A DNA stretch of 64,000 nucleotides from an uncultured Mycoplasma sp. (GTDB lineage Bacteria > Bacillota_I > Bacilli_A > RF39 > UBA660): positions 1-64,000 of the forward strand of contig CAMEXD010000007.1 of the NCBI GenBank assembly GCA_945947035.1, in the 5' to 3' direction. Under the pieces are notes generated by a model. It saw nothing but the letters and a program-made list of their open reading frames with translations. It did not search any database and was not told where the DNA came from. This document shows positions 41,868 through 50,443 of this stretch, one piece after another (position 1 is the first letter of the stretch; every line of letters begins with the position of its first letter). The position numbers and the translations under genes are program-made.

Positions 41868-41897
41868 ATAATACTATAATATTTATTTATTTGTCAA
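41868..41897 (-). promoter_or_regulatory. Promoter of toxI
   Basis: On the minus strand TTGACA (41897-41892) and TATTAT (41873-41868) are 18 bases apart. A perfect inverted repeat CAATAT-ATAA-ATATTG (41819-41834) lies between the start point and the first repeat. Confidence 0.65.
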
Positions 41898-41904
41898 GAA
41901 TTAA

Positions 41905-42927
41905 TTATAATTTAATATTATTCATTTCATCTTGTAATATATCAGCAATATCTTTTAAATGCCCTGTTTTTTTACCTTTTAATTTATAAAACTGAAGTAA
42001 TCCATACCCTGGATATTCATTTCCTTCCACTATTAATGGACCATGTTCAGTAAACGCTACATCCCAACCTATATATCTTATTTGAGGAATTTTTTTAGCA
42101 GCTTCCATGCACATTTCAAATGCTTCTTTAACACCTTTTATTTTAACATCACTAAATTTCTTCTTTGTTAATGGATGTTTATCATAAACATTCGCATAAT
42201 CATCGATTACATTACTATTAATTATACCTGATTCATCTAAACTACAATATAAATCATTTGTACAACCAATTACATTTGTTTTGTCTTGATTGATTCTAAG
42301 AGCATTATTAATAATATAGACTTCACCATCTTTATACAAAGTAACAATTCTAAAAGAATTAACAACATTTGGATTAATTTCATTTAAATCATTACTTTGA
42401 ACAATCGCTTCTTCTACAAGATATAACTTTTTTGATATTAATTCGTCATATAAATTTTTGATATTGGGATAATCTTTTACAACAACTTTTAAAACACCAT
42501 GCCCACCTTCACCAATCGGAGGTTTTGCAAATACTACATCTTTATCTTTTACAAAATTTTCAAAATCATCTAATGAACACTCATATAAACTAATATAATC
42601 ACGTTTTAAATATTCTTTAAAATATCTGTTAAACACTAATTTATCATTTAATAAAACAATATATCTATCATCATTTAAATATTTTAGTAGTTTATAAAAA
42701 GTTTTAGTTGTTACAAATGTATCTTTTTCTTTCTTTGTAAGATTAATATAATCTCCTCTAAAGTAATCAGTATAACCAATTCCTCTTGATAAAAAGTTTA
42801 TAAAAATATCAAATTTAATATATAATTTTGATTTATTATTATTTTTAGCAATTATATCAATATGTTTATTCATTCTATCTTTATTAATGCCTTTTATTTT
42901 TTTAAAAATCCAACTACTAACAGACAT
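41905..42927 (-). CDS. ATP-grasp ligase, sugar-transfer-associated type (paralogue 2)
   Basis: Protein of 340 residues, paralogue of the one at 21381-22379. It shows VVFAKPPIGEGGHGVLKV near residue 145, YLVEEAIVQ, NSFRIVTLY, and GWDVAFTEHGPLIVEGNEYPG near residue 300. It starts 11 bases after the alanine racemase gene; ATG 42927 has AGGTGG before it. Its coupling to alr suggests it uses D-alanine or acts on a D-Ala-bearing envelope polymer, which is inference only. Confidence 0.75.
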   Translation of the reverse strand: MSVSSWIFKKIKGINKDRMNKHIDIIAKNNNKSKLYIKFDIFINFLSRGIGYTDYFRGDYINLTKKEKDTFVTTKTFYKLLKYLNDDRYIVLLNDKLVFNRYFKEYLKRDYISLYECSLDDFENFVKDKDVVFAKPPIGEGGHGVLKVVVKDYPNIKNLYDELISKKLYLVEEAIVQSNDLNEINPNVVNSFRIVTLYKDGEVYIINNALRINQDKTNVIGCTNDLYCSLDESGIINSNVIDDYANVYDKHPLTKKKFSDVKIKGVKEAFEMCMEAAKKIPQIRYIGWDVAFTEHGPLIVEGNEYPGYGLLQFYKLKGKKTGHLKDIADILQDEMNNIKL

Positions 42928-42937
42928 ATACTTCCAC

Positions 42938-44131
42938 CTACCTTTTACTAACAAATTCTACTTTTTCGTTTTTAATATAAATTTTTTTATTATTTTTCCC
43001 TATATTTAAAAGCATTTCGTGAATTGATCTATCTGCAAATTTTGAAATTTGTCCTAAAGTAATGTTATCCCCCATCAGTTCTACTTTATCTGTTATTTTC
43101 ACATTTTCATCAATTTTTACGATAGTCATATTCATTCCTACTTCACCGATACAATCGTATTTATTATTATTTATATAAACATACCTATTATTATTTGCTC
43201 TTCCAATTCCTTCGTTATATCCGACTGGAAGAATAGCAATTAACATATCATTATTAGCTTTATATGTTGTACCATATCCAACATATTCCTCACGATTTAA
43301 TTTTTTTATCTGTATAATTTTTGTATGCAAACTCATACAAGGATTAATGTTTAATTCTACATTAGAATAGGTTTTACTTATGTTATATTTTTTTTGATAA
43401 TATAAATTTCTAATAATCCTAAGTTTATTTTTTAATCCTTTAGTAATAGTTTTTGGACTTATATTATAGCCATACATAATTGTACCCATTCTTATTCCAT
43501 TACAAATATCTATTTTTGGGTGAGAAATAAGTACAATGCTACTTCCTAGATGTCTTATTGGAATAGTATTTATATCAATTGAACTAGTTATTTCTTTAAA
43601 TCTTTTTAACTGGTTGTCCCATTTATTATCAAATACTCCAATAGTTGCAAAATGAGAATAAATACCTTCGATAAATATATTTTTATTTTTTCTTAATAAA
43701 TCGTAAGATTTTTTTAATTCTTCTTTTGTTTTAAAACCAAGTCTATTCATACCAGAATCAATCTTTATGTGTACTTTTAATTTGCCATTAAGTTTTATAG
43801 TATTTAATTTTTTTAGATAATCTAAATCATGAATTGTAATTGTAATATTATTTTTTAAAGCAATTTTTATTTTATTTAAAGCTATTGGTTGTAATAAAAG
43901 TATGCTTATTTCTTTATTATATTTTCTTATTTCTAAAGCTTCATCTAGATATGATGTTGCTAAATAATTAATACCATTATTTATTAATTCATTTACGACA
44001 TAAAATCCATGACCATAAGCACTTGATTTTACAACTCCTATATAGTATTCATAATTATTATACTTTTTTATAATCTCTTTTACATTATTGCCTATTTTAT
44101 TTAGATCAATTAATGCATATGTTTCTTCCAT
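42938..44131 (-). CDS. alr: Alanine racemase
   Basis: The enzyme, 397 residues, is a PLP fold III racemase converting L- to D-alanine for peptidoglycan. The PLP lysine lies in VVKSSAYGHG near residue 34 (usually VKANAYGHG). DSGMNRLGF, GIYSHFAT, RMGTIMYG and VGYGTTYKA with the catalytic Tyr follow, then PVGYNEGIGR. Upstream, the divergent promoter is overlapped by an inverted repeat that a divergent XRE protein may bind. ATG 44131 is favoured over 44149 because GGTGAGG is just before it. Confidence 0.9.
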   Translation of the reverse strand: MEETYALIDLNKIGNNVKEIIKKYNNYEYYIGVVKSSAYGHGFYVVNELINNGINYLATSYLDEALEIRKYNKEISILLLQPIALNKIKIALKNNITITIHDLDYLKKLNTIKLNGKLKVHIKIDSGMNRLGFKTKEELKKSYDLLRKNKNIFIEGIYSHFATIGVFDNKWDNQLKRFKEITSSIDINTIPIRHLGSSIVLISHPKIDICNGIRMGTIMYGYNISPKTITKGLKNKLRIIRNLYYQKKYNISKTYSNVELNINPCMSLHTKIIQIKKLNREEYVGYGTTYKANNDMLIAILPVGYNEGIGRANNNRYVYINNNKYDCIGEVGMNMTIVKIDENVKITDKVELMGDNITLGQISKFADRSIHEMLLNIGKNNKKIYIKNEKVEFVSKR

Positions 44132-44194
44132 AACCTCACCATACTTCATAATTTATAAATAAAGCTTTATTATTCTGTTATATATAACAAAGTC

Positions 44195-44249
44195 ATTATA
44201 TCACACATATGGACATTCTGTCCATATATTTTTGTGGACTATTTGTCCA
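44195..44249. promoter_or_regulatory. Divergent alr/xre control region with twin operators
   Basis: ATATGGACA-TTC-TGTCCATAT (44207-44227) is a perfect inverted repeat. TGGAC-N5-GTCCA (44235-44249) repeats its core, with centres 25 bases apart. The alr promoter (minus strand TGGACA 44224-44219, TATAAT 44200-44195, spacing 18) lies within the first. The XRE protein encoded next is the obvious candidate to bind, giving joint control of itself and alr. Confidence 0.7.
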
Positions 44250-44274
44250 TAATAATTATAGGTTGGTGATAAAT

Positions 44275-44511
44275 ATGAAACATGATGATACCTACTATTA
44301 CGATATAATAAGATATAACATAAGAAAGTATAGAGAAGCTTTAAATTTTACTCAACAACAACTTGCTGATAAAGCTGGTATTACAATGAATTATGTTGCA
44401 AAAATTGAAAGTAAAAAAATGCAAAGAGGTTTTACTATTGTAATTCTTGGTAGGATTGCTGATGCTTTGGAAATAGATATAAGGAAATTATTTGATCCTG
44501 TAGATGAATAA
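44275..44511 (+). CDS. XRE-family HTH regulator
   Basis: A 78-residue protein consisting of one Cro/C1-type helix-turn-helix: IIRYNIRKYREALNFTQQQL, then ADKAGITMNYVAKIES and ADALEIDIRKLF. The longer frame from 44209 starts inside the operator palindrome, so ATG 44275 with GGTTGGTGAT upstream is preferred. It is divergent from alr and probably represses both. Small single-domain repressors of this kind are common. Confidence 0.85.
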   Translation: MKHDDTYYYDIIRYNIRKYREALNFTQQQLADKAGITMNYVAKIESKKMQRGFTIVILGRIADALEIDIRKLFDPVDE

Positions 44512-44529
44512 TATTTATTAATGCAATAA

Positions 44530-44570
44530 AAAATAGAGAAAATTTTCTTTTTCTCTATTTTTATTTTTAA
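44530..44570. terminator. Bidirectional terminator between xre and yebC
   Basis: AAAAATAGAGAAAA pairs with TTTTCTCTATTTTT. The stem serves both converging genes. Confidence 0.8.
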
Positions 44571-44579
44571 TATTTATAC

Positions 44580-45299
44580 TTATTCTGCCATATTATGATA
44601 TACATTTTGAACATCATCTAAATCTTCTAATGTATCAATTAAAGCATATACTTTTTCACGTTTTTCTTCAGGAAGTTCTACAGTATTTTGTGGTATATAT
44701 CTTGTTTCATTCATTAAAAATTCAGTAATTCCATTTTCATTTAAAACTTTATTCATATTAATAAAATCTTCATATGTTGTATAAATTTCATAAGAATCAT
44801 CATTAACAACAAAATCAAGGGCATTATTATCAAGCGATAATTCCATTAATGTATCTTCATCGTATGTTTTTGGTAAAACAATAACTCCTTTTCTTTCAAA
44901 TAAATATGAAACAGAACCATCAGTTCCTAAATTACCACCACGTTTAGTAAAGGTACTTCTAACATCACTTGCTGTTCTATTTCTATTATCTGTTAAGCAA
45001 TCAACCATAACAGCAACACCACCTGCTGCATAACCTTCATATCTCACATTTTCATAATTTTCATTATTACTACTTGAATGAGCTTTATCAATTGCTGCTT
45101 GAATTCTATCTTTAGGCATATTTTCTACTTTTGCTTTATCTATAGCCATTCTAAGATTTGGATTATTATCTGGATCTTTATCTCCAAGTTTTGCAGCTAC
45201 AAAAATTTCTTTGTTTAACTTTTGAAATATTTTACTTCTTTCAGCATCAATTGCCCCTTTTTTTCTTTTAATTGTAGACCATTTTGAATGTCCGCTCAT
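44580..45299 (-). CDS. YebC/PmpR family regulatory protein
   Basis: The product, 239 residues, starts MSGHSKWSTIKRKKGAIDA and carries IFQKLNKEIFVAAKLG, GYAAGGVAVMVDCLTDNRNRT and LEDLDDVQNVYHN, all diagnostic for YebC/TACO1. Recent work on the family points to relief of ribosome stalling as well as DNA binding. Its ribosome binding site overlaps the end of the Tad operon, 11 bases away, so it may be transcribed with the pilus genes. Confidence 0.95.
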   Translation of the reverse strand: MSGHSKWSTIKRKKGAIDAERSKIFQKLNKEIFVAAKLGDKDPDNNPNLRMAIDKAKVENMPKDRIQAAIDKAHSSSNNENYENVRYEGYAAGGVAVMVDCLTDNRNRTASDVRSTFTKRGGNLGTDGSVSYLFERKGVIVLPKTYDEDTLMELSLDNNALDFVVNDDSYEIYTTYEDFINMNKVLNENGITEFLMNETRYIPQNTVELPEEKREKVYALIDTLEDLDDVQNVYHNMAE

Positions 45300-45310
45300 A
45301 AATATTCCTC

Positions 45311-46021
45311 CTAACCTAACATATTGATTAACATTGGAGCTAGTAAAACTAACATAAGAAGTGGAATAAAAAAGATAACTGATACGATACTTATTTTAAC
45401 AGGCATCTTGCTTATAAGCGCTTTTTGTTCCAATATTCTTTTTTCTCTAATATAATCAATTTGACTAAACATTGTCTCAATAATATTGTTACCAAAGATA
45501 TTTGCTTCTTTAATATTTAATATTATATTATTTATTGTATCAGATGGAATCCTAAATTTCAACTCATTTAACGCATCATTTAGATTCATACCATATCTTA
45601 TGTCTTTTAAAAGCTTTTTAAACTCAGAAGAAAGTTCTCCATCTATGTTATCACATGTTATTTCAATTGATGTTTTAATATTTCTTCCTGCTTCAAGTGA
45701 AAGAGCAAGTATTTCAAAAAAATACATTGCTTCTTTTTCCAATAATTTTCTTCTTTTTTCAAGTTTTGTATCAATAAACATTGGCACAAATAAAATATAA
45801 TAAAAAATTGCAACAATTGGAGCGATTAAATAACCAAATTTTAGATAATATAGTAGTAATACAAATAATAAAATAGTAGTAAGAAGTCTGATATTTAAAA
45901 CACTAATAGGATCTATTTTACAATTTACTCCCAAAAGAGCAATCTTATCCTCCATTTTTTTTATGTCTCTTTTACTATAAATATAACTACTTAATTTAAA
46001 TTTTTTATTGTTTTTTTCCAT
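45311..46021 (-). CDS. tadC: Tad pilus inner-membrane platform protein TadC
   Basis: The product, 236 residues, is a T2SSF-domain protein with hydrophobic segments around residues 45-85 and at the C-terminus. The conserved FEILALSLEAGRNIKTSIE and DIRYGMNLNDALNELKFRIP are visible. TadC pairs with TadB as the platform on which pilin is assembled. It lies 4 bases after tadB. Confidence 0.85.
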   Translation of the reverse strand: MEKNNKKFKLSSYIYSKRDIKKMEDKIALLGVNCKIDPISVLNIRLLTTILLFVLLLYYLKFGYLIAPIVAIFYYILFVPMFIDTKLEKRRKLLEKEAMYFFEILALSLEAGRNIKTSIEITCDNIDGELSSEFKKLLKDIRYGMNLNDALNELKFRIPSDTINNIILNIKEANIFGNNIIETMFSQIDYIREKRILEQKALISKMPVKISIVSVIFFIPLLMLVLLAPMLINMLG

Positions 46022-46025
46022 AACA

Positions 46026-47030
46026 TCACTCTTTCAAATTTGTTATTTTCTTTACTATAATTATGTATGATACGTATATTATTATAGAAATAACAATTAT
46101 TATTCTTCCTATTATTGTAGTAAATAAAGGATTAAAATAAGTTGGATTTAATACATATATAATTAAAATCATAAGTATAGGAAGACAAACTAACACTTTA
46201 TAAACCATATTCGATAAAGCAAGAGAACTGTCTAATTCATCTTTTAATTTTTGTCTATCAAAAAAACCTTTTTCTATTGAATTAAATACTTTAACAATAT
46301 TTCCTCCGGTTTTATTTAAAATTGTAAGAGATGCTGACATATATTTTATTTCATCATTTTTAACACGATCTGCAAATCTTTTAAAAACGACATTTAAATC
46401 TAGTCCATAAGATAAATCAAGATAAATTTTTTTAAATTCATTGCTTATTGCTCCATCTAGTTCAGTACTTACTATATCAACAGCTTGCATAATACTTCTC
46501 CCAGACTTAAATGCATTATTCATAATTGAAACAGCTTTTAATAAATCATTTTGAATTTGTTTTTCTTCTTTTTTTCTTTTTATGAATACATAGATATTAA
46601 TAATAAGATATCCTACCAAAAATGATGCAATAATTTGAAATAATGTTACTGTCTTAAGCCTTAAAATATCAATTGTTACAGTAATAGCAACAAAAAATAT
46701 ACCAAAAATTATTTTATTAGAAATAAGATCAATTCCTTCTTTTAAATAAAATGAATCTAGAAAAAGATATTTATCGTATTTTTGGCTATATTTAACAAGA
46801 AATTTAGAACGTTTTAATATTTTTGATATTTTTCTTATTACACTTCCATAGAAATCTTCTAATTTTTCAAAAATTGTCTTTTGTTCTATATCGTTAGTAG
46901 TTATACTAAACTTAATTAAACGTTTTTGTTTATTTAGCATAATACTTAATCTAATTACGTAAAAAGAAACGACAAAAAAAATTATTAATAAATTAAATAT
47001 AGCCATTAAATATAAATAATATTTTGTCAT
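46026..47030 (-). CDS. tadB: Tad pilus inner-membrane platform protein TadB
   Basis: This 334-residue protein has hydrophobic segments at the N-terminus, near residues 110-150 and at the C-terminus. Its T2SSF domain (LKAVSIMNNAFKSGRSIMQA, LDLSYGLDLNVVFKRFADRV) parallels tadC. It forms the membrane platform with TadC. Positions in the operon, tadA before and tadC after, support the call. Confidence 0.85.
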   Translation of the reverse strand: MTKYYLYLMAIFNLLIIFFVVSFYVIRLSIMLNKQKRLIKFSITTNDIEQKTIFEKLEDFYGSVIRKISKILKRSKFLVKYSQKYDKYLFLDSFYLKEGIDLISNKIIFGIFFVAITVTIDILRLKTVTLFQIIASFLVGYLIINIYVFIKRKKEEKQIQNDLLKAVSIMNNAFKSGRSIMQAVDIVSTELDGAISNEFKKIYLDLSYGLDLNVVFKRFADRVKNDEIKYMSASLTILNKTGGNIVKVFNSIEKGFFDRQKLKDELDSSLALSNMVYKVLVCLPILMILIIYVLNPTYFNPLFTTIIGRIIIVISIIIYVSYIIIVKKITNLKE

Positions 47031-47046
47031 TTCTTGTCACCTCTTT

Positions 47047-48384
47047 TTATTTAAATTTTTCAAAGATGTCATCTATACTATCAATACCTTTGCTTTTTAT
47101 TTTTGAATATACTTTTGGAATATATTTATATAGTACAAATGAACCATCTACTTCACCTTTACTTGTTAAACCTTTTTGTTTAAAAGCAAAGATTTCTTTT
47201 AATTTTATTTCATCATTACTTATTCCTACAACTTCACATATACTTGTTATTTTTCTTTTTCCATCTGATAATCTTTCAATATTTATAACAACATCAATAG
47301 CATTATCAATATACTCACGAATTGCTTTAATTGGAATTTCTATTCCACTCATTAAAACCATTGTTTCAAGTCTATTTAAACAATCACTAGGACTATTAGC
47401 ATGTAGTGTTGACATACTACCATCATGACCTGTATTCATTGCTTGAAGCATATCGAATGATTCTTTACCACGAACTTCTCCTACTATTATACGATCTGGT
47501 CTCATACGAAGAGCGTTAATTACTAAATCTCTTATAGTTATTTCTCTTTCTTTTTCATAATTAGCATTTCTTGTTTCAAGAGATATAACATGACTTTGAC
47601 GAAGTTTAAGTTCAGCTGAATCTTCAATAGTAATTATTCTTTCATCGTTTTTAATAAATGATGATAAAACATTTAATAGTGTTGTTTTTCCACTACCTGT
47701 ACCACCACAAACTAAAATGTTAAGTTTTCCAAGAACACAAGCTTCTAGAAATCTTGCCATATATGGAGTTAAAGTTCCATTTCTTATTAAATCATCTATT
47801 GTAGATAGATTTGGTTTAAATTTTCTTATTGTAATAACTGGTCCATTAAGTGATAATGGTGGAATAATTGCATTAATACGAGATCCATCTGCAAGTCTTG
47901 AGTCAACCATAGGATTTGCAGTATCTATTGTTCTTCCTAGTGGTTGAATCATTCTTTGAATAGTTCTTACAATGTGATCATCATTTATAAATGAAACTGT
48001 ATCATCTTTTATTACTTTACCATCTATTTCAATATAAATTTCATCTGGTGCATTTACCATAATTTCAGTGATATTTGGATCATCTAAAAGTTCAGTAATA
48101 GGTCCAAATCCATTTATTTCATTTTCAATTAAGTTATAGATGTGATTTCTTTCTAAATTAGATAAATCATATCCCTCTAAAGCACTATCAATTTTTTCAT
48201 TAATATATTGTTCCAAATATTTATCATCTGGAATATTATTATCAATTATATTTTGAATAATAGTGTTTCTTAAATTATCTAGTAATACTTTATCAGAAAA
48301 TATATTGTAATCTGGAATATCATTTGCTTTAGGTAAAACATTTTTTTCATTTAAAGCAAAAACTTCTGAGAGTGATTTTTTCAT
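47047..48384 (-). CDS. tadA: Tad pilus assembly ATPase TadA (CpaF)
   Basis: A secretion ATPase of 445 residues. The N-terminal helical domain precedes FGPITELLDDPNITEIMVN. Walker A is CGGTGSGKTTLLN near residue 222, the Asp box is IITIEDSAELKL, Walker B is RPDRIIVGEVRG and the His box is GHDGSMSTLHANSP. This is the CpaF branch. It powers pilin assembly at the cytoplasmic face. It overlaps the tadZ-like gene by 4 bases. Confidence 0.94.
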   Translation of the reverse strand: MKKSLSEVFALNEKNVLPKANDIPDYNIFSDKVLLDNLRNTIIQNIIDNNIPDDKYLEQYINEKIDSALEGYDLSNLERNHIYNLIENEINGFGPITELLDDPNITEIMVNAPDEIYIEIDGKVIKDDTVSFINDDHIVRTIQRMIQPLGRTIDTANPMVDSRLADGSRINAIIPPLSLNGPVITIRKFKPNLSTIDDLIRNGTLTPYMARFLEACVLGKLNILVCGGTGSGKTTLLNVLSSFIKNDERIITIEDSAELKLRQSHVISLETRNANYEKEREITIRDLVINALRMRPDRIIVGEVRGKESFDMLQAMNTGHDGSMSTLHANSPSDCLNRLETMVLMSGIEIPIKAIREYIDNAIDVVINIERLSDGKRKITSICEVVGISNDEIKLKEIFAFKQKGLTSKGEVDGSFVLYKYIPKVYSKIKSKGIDSIDDIFEKFK

Positions 48385-49136
48385 TTTTTCACCTCTTTAT
48401 CTTCAATTAGAAATTTTGCAAGTGGCATCATTTTTTTATTTAAACTAATACTTTTATCAAGTGTTGGAATAATGCTTGATGTTATATATTTATCAATATT
48501 TCTAATATAAAATGTTTTTGGGAATGTAAAATCTATATTATAATCAATAATATTTCTAATATCGTACATTGAATAATATGATTTACTGCTGATTGATGAA
48601 TTTAAAACAGTATAAACATTTTTAAATCCTGCATCTTTTATAATGCTTACAAAAGTTCTAGTATTTTTAAGGTCAAAACTATCATTAGTTAAAAGATATA
48701 AAATAACATCTGAATTATCTAAAGCCATTATACTTATATCATTTAAGGTATGATTAGTATCAAGTAAAATAACATCGTATTTATAAATAACTGTATCAAG
48801 TAAAATAGGTATATATTTAAAATCTATCTTATTAGCAAGTCTTGGATCTTTAACACTAGAAATAATATCGATAAACTCATTATAACTATAAATATAATCG
48901 CTAATTTGTTTATATCTGTTATGTGTATAATCATCGATAAAGTTAAAAATATTACGTTCTAAATTGGAATTTACAAATGTTGCTATAGCACCACCATAAA
49001 TGTCTAAATCTATTATAAGAGTTTTAAGTCCAAGACTACTATAAAGACCTGCTAAATTAAGAGTAGTAATAGTTTTTCCTACTCCGCCTTTAGTAGATGT
49101 AATAGTAATAATTTTCCCCTTTTTACTTTTTTCCAT
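48381..49136 (-). CDS. tadZ: CpaE/TadZ-like MinD-family ATPase
   Basis: The product, 251 residues, carries a deviant Walker A STKGGVGKTITTLNLA near residue 14, LIIDLDIYGGAI, and VILLDTNHTLNDIS near residue 140. In Tad systems such proteins localise the pilus machine at the cell pole. It lacks the usual N-terminal receiver-like domain of TadZ/CpaE and is thus a short version. Placement between the pseudopilin genes and tadA fits. Confidence 0.82.
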   Translation of the reverse strand: MEKSKKGKIITITSTKGGVGKTITTLNLAGLYSSLGLKTLIIDLDIYGGAIATFVNSNLERNIFNFIDDYTHNRYKQISDYIYSYNEFIDIISSVKDPRLANKIDFKYIPILLDTVIYKYDVILLDTNHTLNDISIMALDNSDVILYLLTNDSFDLKNTRTFVSIIKDAGFKNVYTVLNSSISSKSYYSMYDIRNIIDYNIDFTFPKTFYIRNIDKYITSSIIPTLDKSISLNKKMMPLAKFLIEDKEVKK

Positions 49137-49140
49137 AAAA

Positions 49141-49449
49141 TTACCCCTTTTTATGTATTTCTATTTTGTAAGTTTTATCACCAAAATATGGTTTTACATA
49201 TTTTCTTATATATATTTCATTATCATTAATAGTTATTGTTTCAATTGATGAATCATTTTTATTTATATATTCTTTTACTTGTTCTATTTCTTTTTCTTCT
49301 TTTAAATATTGAAGTGATTCTTCTGCAATACTATTTAGTCTTATTTTTTCCATAGAAAGATTTGCCATATCAATTAAAAATATAAATAAAAGAACTATAA
49401 TTGGTAAAATAATAACAAATAAAACTAGTGATTGTCCTTTATTGTTCAT
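49141..49449 (-). CDS. TadE/TadF-like minor pseudopilin
   Basis: The product, 102 residues, begins MNNKGQSLVLFVIILPI: a short basic leader, prepilin-type cleavage after Gly, and one hydrophobic helix. A charged mostly beta domain follows. It would be cut by a prepilin peptidase (not in this window) and join the Tad pilus as a minor subunit. It overlaps the preceding pseudopilin gene by 11 bases. Confidence 0.75.
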   Translation of the reverse strand: MNNKGQSLVLFVIILPIIVLLFIFLIDMANLSMEKIRLNSIAEESLQYLKEEKEIEQVKEYINKNDSSIETITINDNEIYIRKYVKPYFGDKTYKIEIHKKG

Positions 49450-49801
49450 ATAATATTACCCTTTTTGTTTCTATTTCTAATCCATCTTTAAAAAATGAGT
49501 ATGAAATAGGTGTTGTAAAATAAATTTTTTGTTTTAAATTAATTGTAGCATAAGATCCATCAACAATTATGTTATATGTTATGTCTTTGTTATCAATAGT
49601 TTTTTTTATTTCTTCTTCTGTCTTACCATTTGATGCCATTGTAACAACATCATCTAATACACCTTCTAAATGATTTTTGTTATAAAAAACAAGTGATACG
49701 TCAATAATTGCAAATATTATTAAAAATATTATAGGAAGTAGTATTACAAATTCAACTAATGCTTGACCCTTTTTATTCAATGTCTTTGCAGTATCCTTCA
49801 C
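49439..49801 (-). CDS. tadE: TadE-like minor pseudopilin
   Basis: The leader ends NKKG and the helix QALVEFVILLPIIFLIIFAI follows, then a soluble domain of about 80 residues. This is the TadE pattern. GTG 49801, with GGAG nine bases upstream, gives a 120-residue product; ATG 49822 is also in frame and would add seven residues. Both starts overlap the end of the flp gene. Confidence 0.78.
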   Translation of the reverse strand: MKDTAKTLNKKGQALVEFVILLPIIFLIIFAIIDVSLVFYNKNHLEGVLDDVVTMASNGKTEEEIKKTIDNKDITYNIIVDGSYATINLKQKIYFTTPISYSFFKDGLEIETKRVILYEQ

Positions 49802-49979
49802 CAGCTTTTTCTCCTTTTTCATAAACTTGACCTACAATACCACATGATGTTTTAGTTATTGCATCTTTTAGATAACCTCCTAAAAGAGATACTAAAGAAA
49901 TTGCAAGAACACTAATAAGAGCAATAATTAATACATATTCAACAAGTGCTTGACCTTTTTTATTAATTACACTTTTCAT
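49773..49979 (-). CDS. flp: Flp-type major pilin
   Basis: A 68-residue prepilin. The leader MKSVINKKG is cut before QALVEYVLIIALISVLAISL, the hydrophobic helix that carries the Flp Glu at position 5 and Tyr at 6 of the mature chain. The C-terminal tail has two cysteines (TSCGIVGQVYEKG, YCKDIE), which may form a disulfide. As the first gene of the operon it is the main pilus subunit. Confidence 0.9.
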   Translation of the reverse strand: MKSVINKKGQALVEYVLIIALISVLAISLVSLLGGYLKDAITKTSCGIVGQVYEKGEKAGEGYCKDIE

Positions 49980-50080
49980 AAACTATCACCTATTTTCCTA
50001 AGATAATTTTATAATTTTTATAAAATTTTGTCAACATATATTACCAATTTATGATAAACTTTATTTAGGTGAAAAAATTT

Positions 50081-50404
50081 ATGCATTTAATTTTAAAAGA
50101 TAATACAAAATTAGAAATAAAAGAATATAAAAGTTTTTTTAAAAAACTACTTGGTTTAATGTTTAAAAAAGAAAAAATTAATTATATTGTTAGATTAAAT
50201 AATTGTAATTCAATTCATACTTTTTTTATGAAGCAAAATATTGATGTAATTATTACTGATAGAAAAAATAATATAATTTATAAAAGAAAAAATATAACTA
50301 AAAATAAGGTTATATTTCCTATTAAAAACGGATATTATGTTTATGAAATGCCAGAAGGCACTATAGATAAGATAGATGAATTTGTGCTACAATCTATAAA
50401 ATAA
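50081..50404 (+). CDS. DUF192 (UPF0127) family protein
   Basis: Product of 107 residues. KKLLGLMFKKEKINYIVRLN, then NSIHTFFMKQNIDVIITDR and YYVYEMPEGTIDK match the DUF192 pattern: LMFR..., HTFFM, a D-x-x-IxD strand and a final E(L/M)P.GT. The family has unknown function. It lacks a signal peptide, unlike many relatives. ATG 50081 is favoured over GTG 50069, since AGGTG precedes it. It is divergent from the Tad operon. Confidence 0.75.
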   Translation: MHLILKDNTKLEIKEYKSFFKKLLGLMFKKEKINYIVRLNNCNSIHTFFMKQNIDVIITDRKNNIIYKRKNITKNKVIFPIKNGYYVYEMPEGTIDKIDEFVLQSIK

Positions 50405-50405
50405 T

Positions 50406-50433
50406 AATAAAAAACTGACAATTATTATGTCAG
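50406..50433 (-). terminator. Terminator of the Ddl-like gene
   Basis: ACTGACA pairs with TGTCAGT around ATTATTA. On the minus strand six T follow. Confidence 0.75.
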
Positions 50434-50443
50434 TATAATATAC

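Noticed and set aside
47024-47428. 134-codon plus-strand frame opposite tadA
   Set aside because: It lies antisense to conserved CpaF sequence and has no ribosome binding site.
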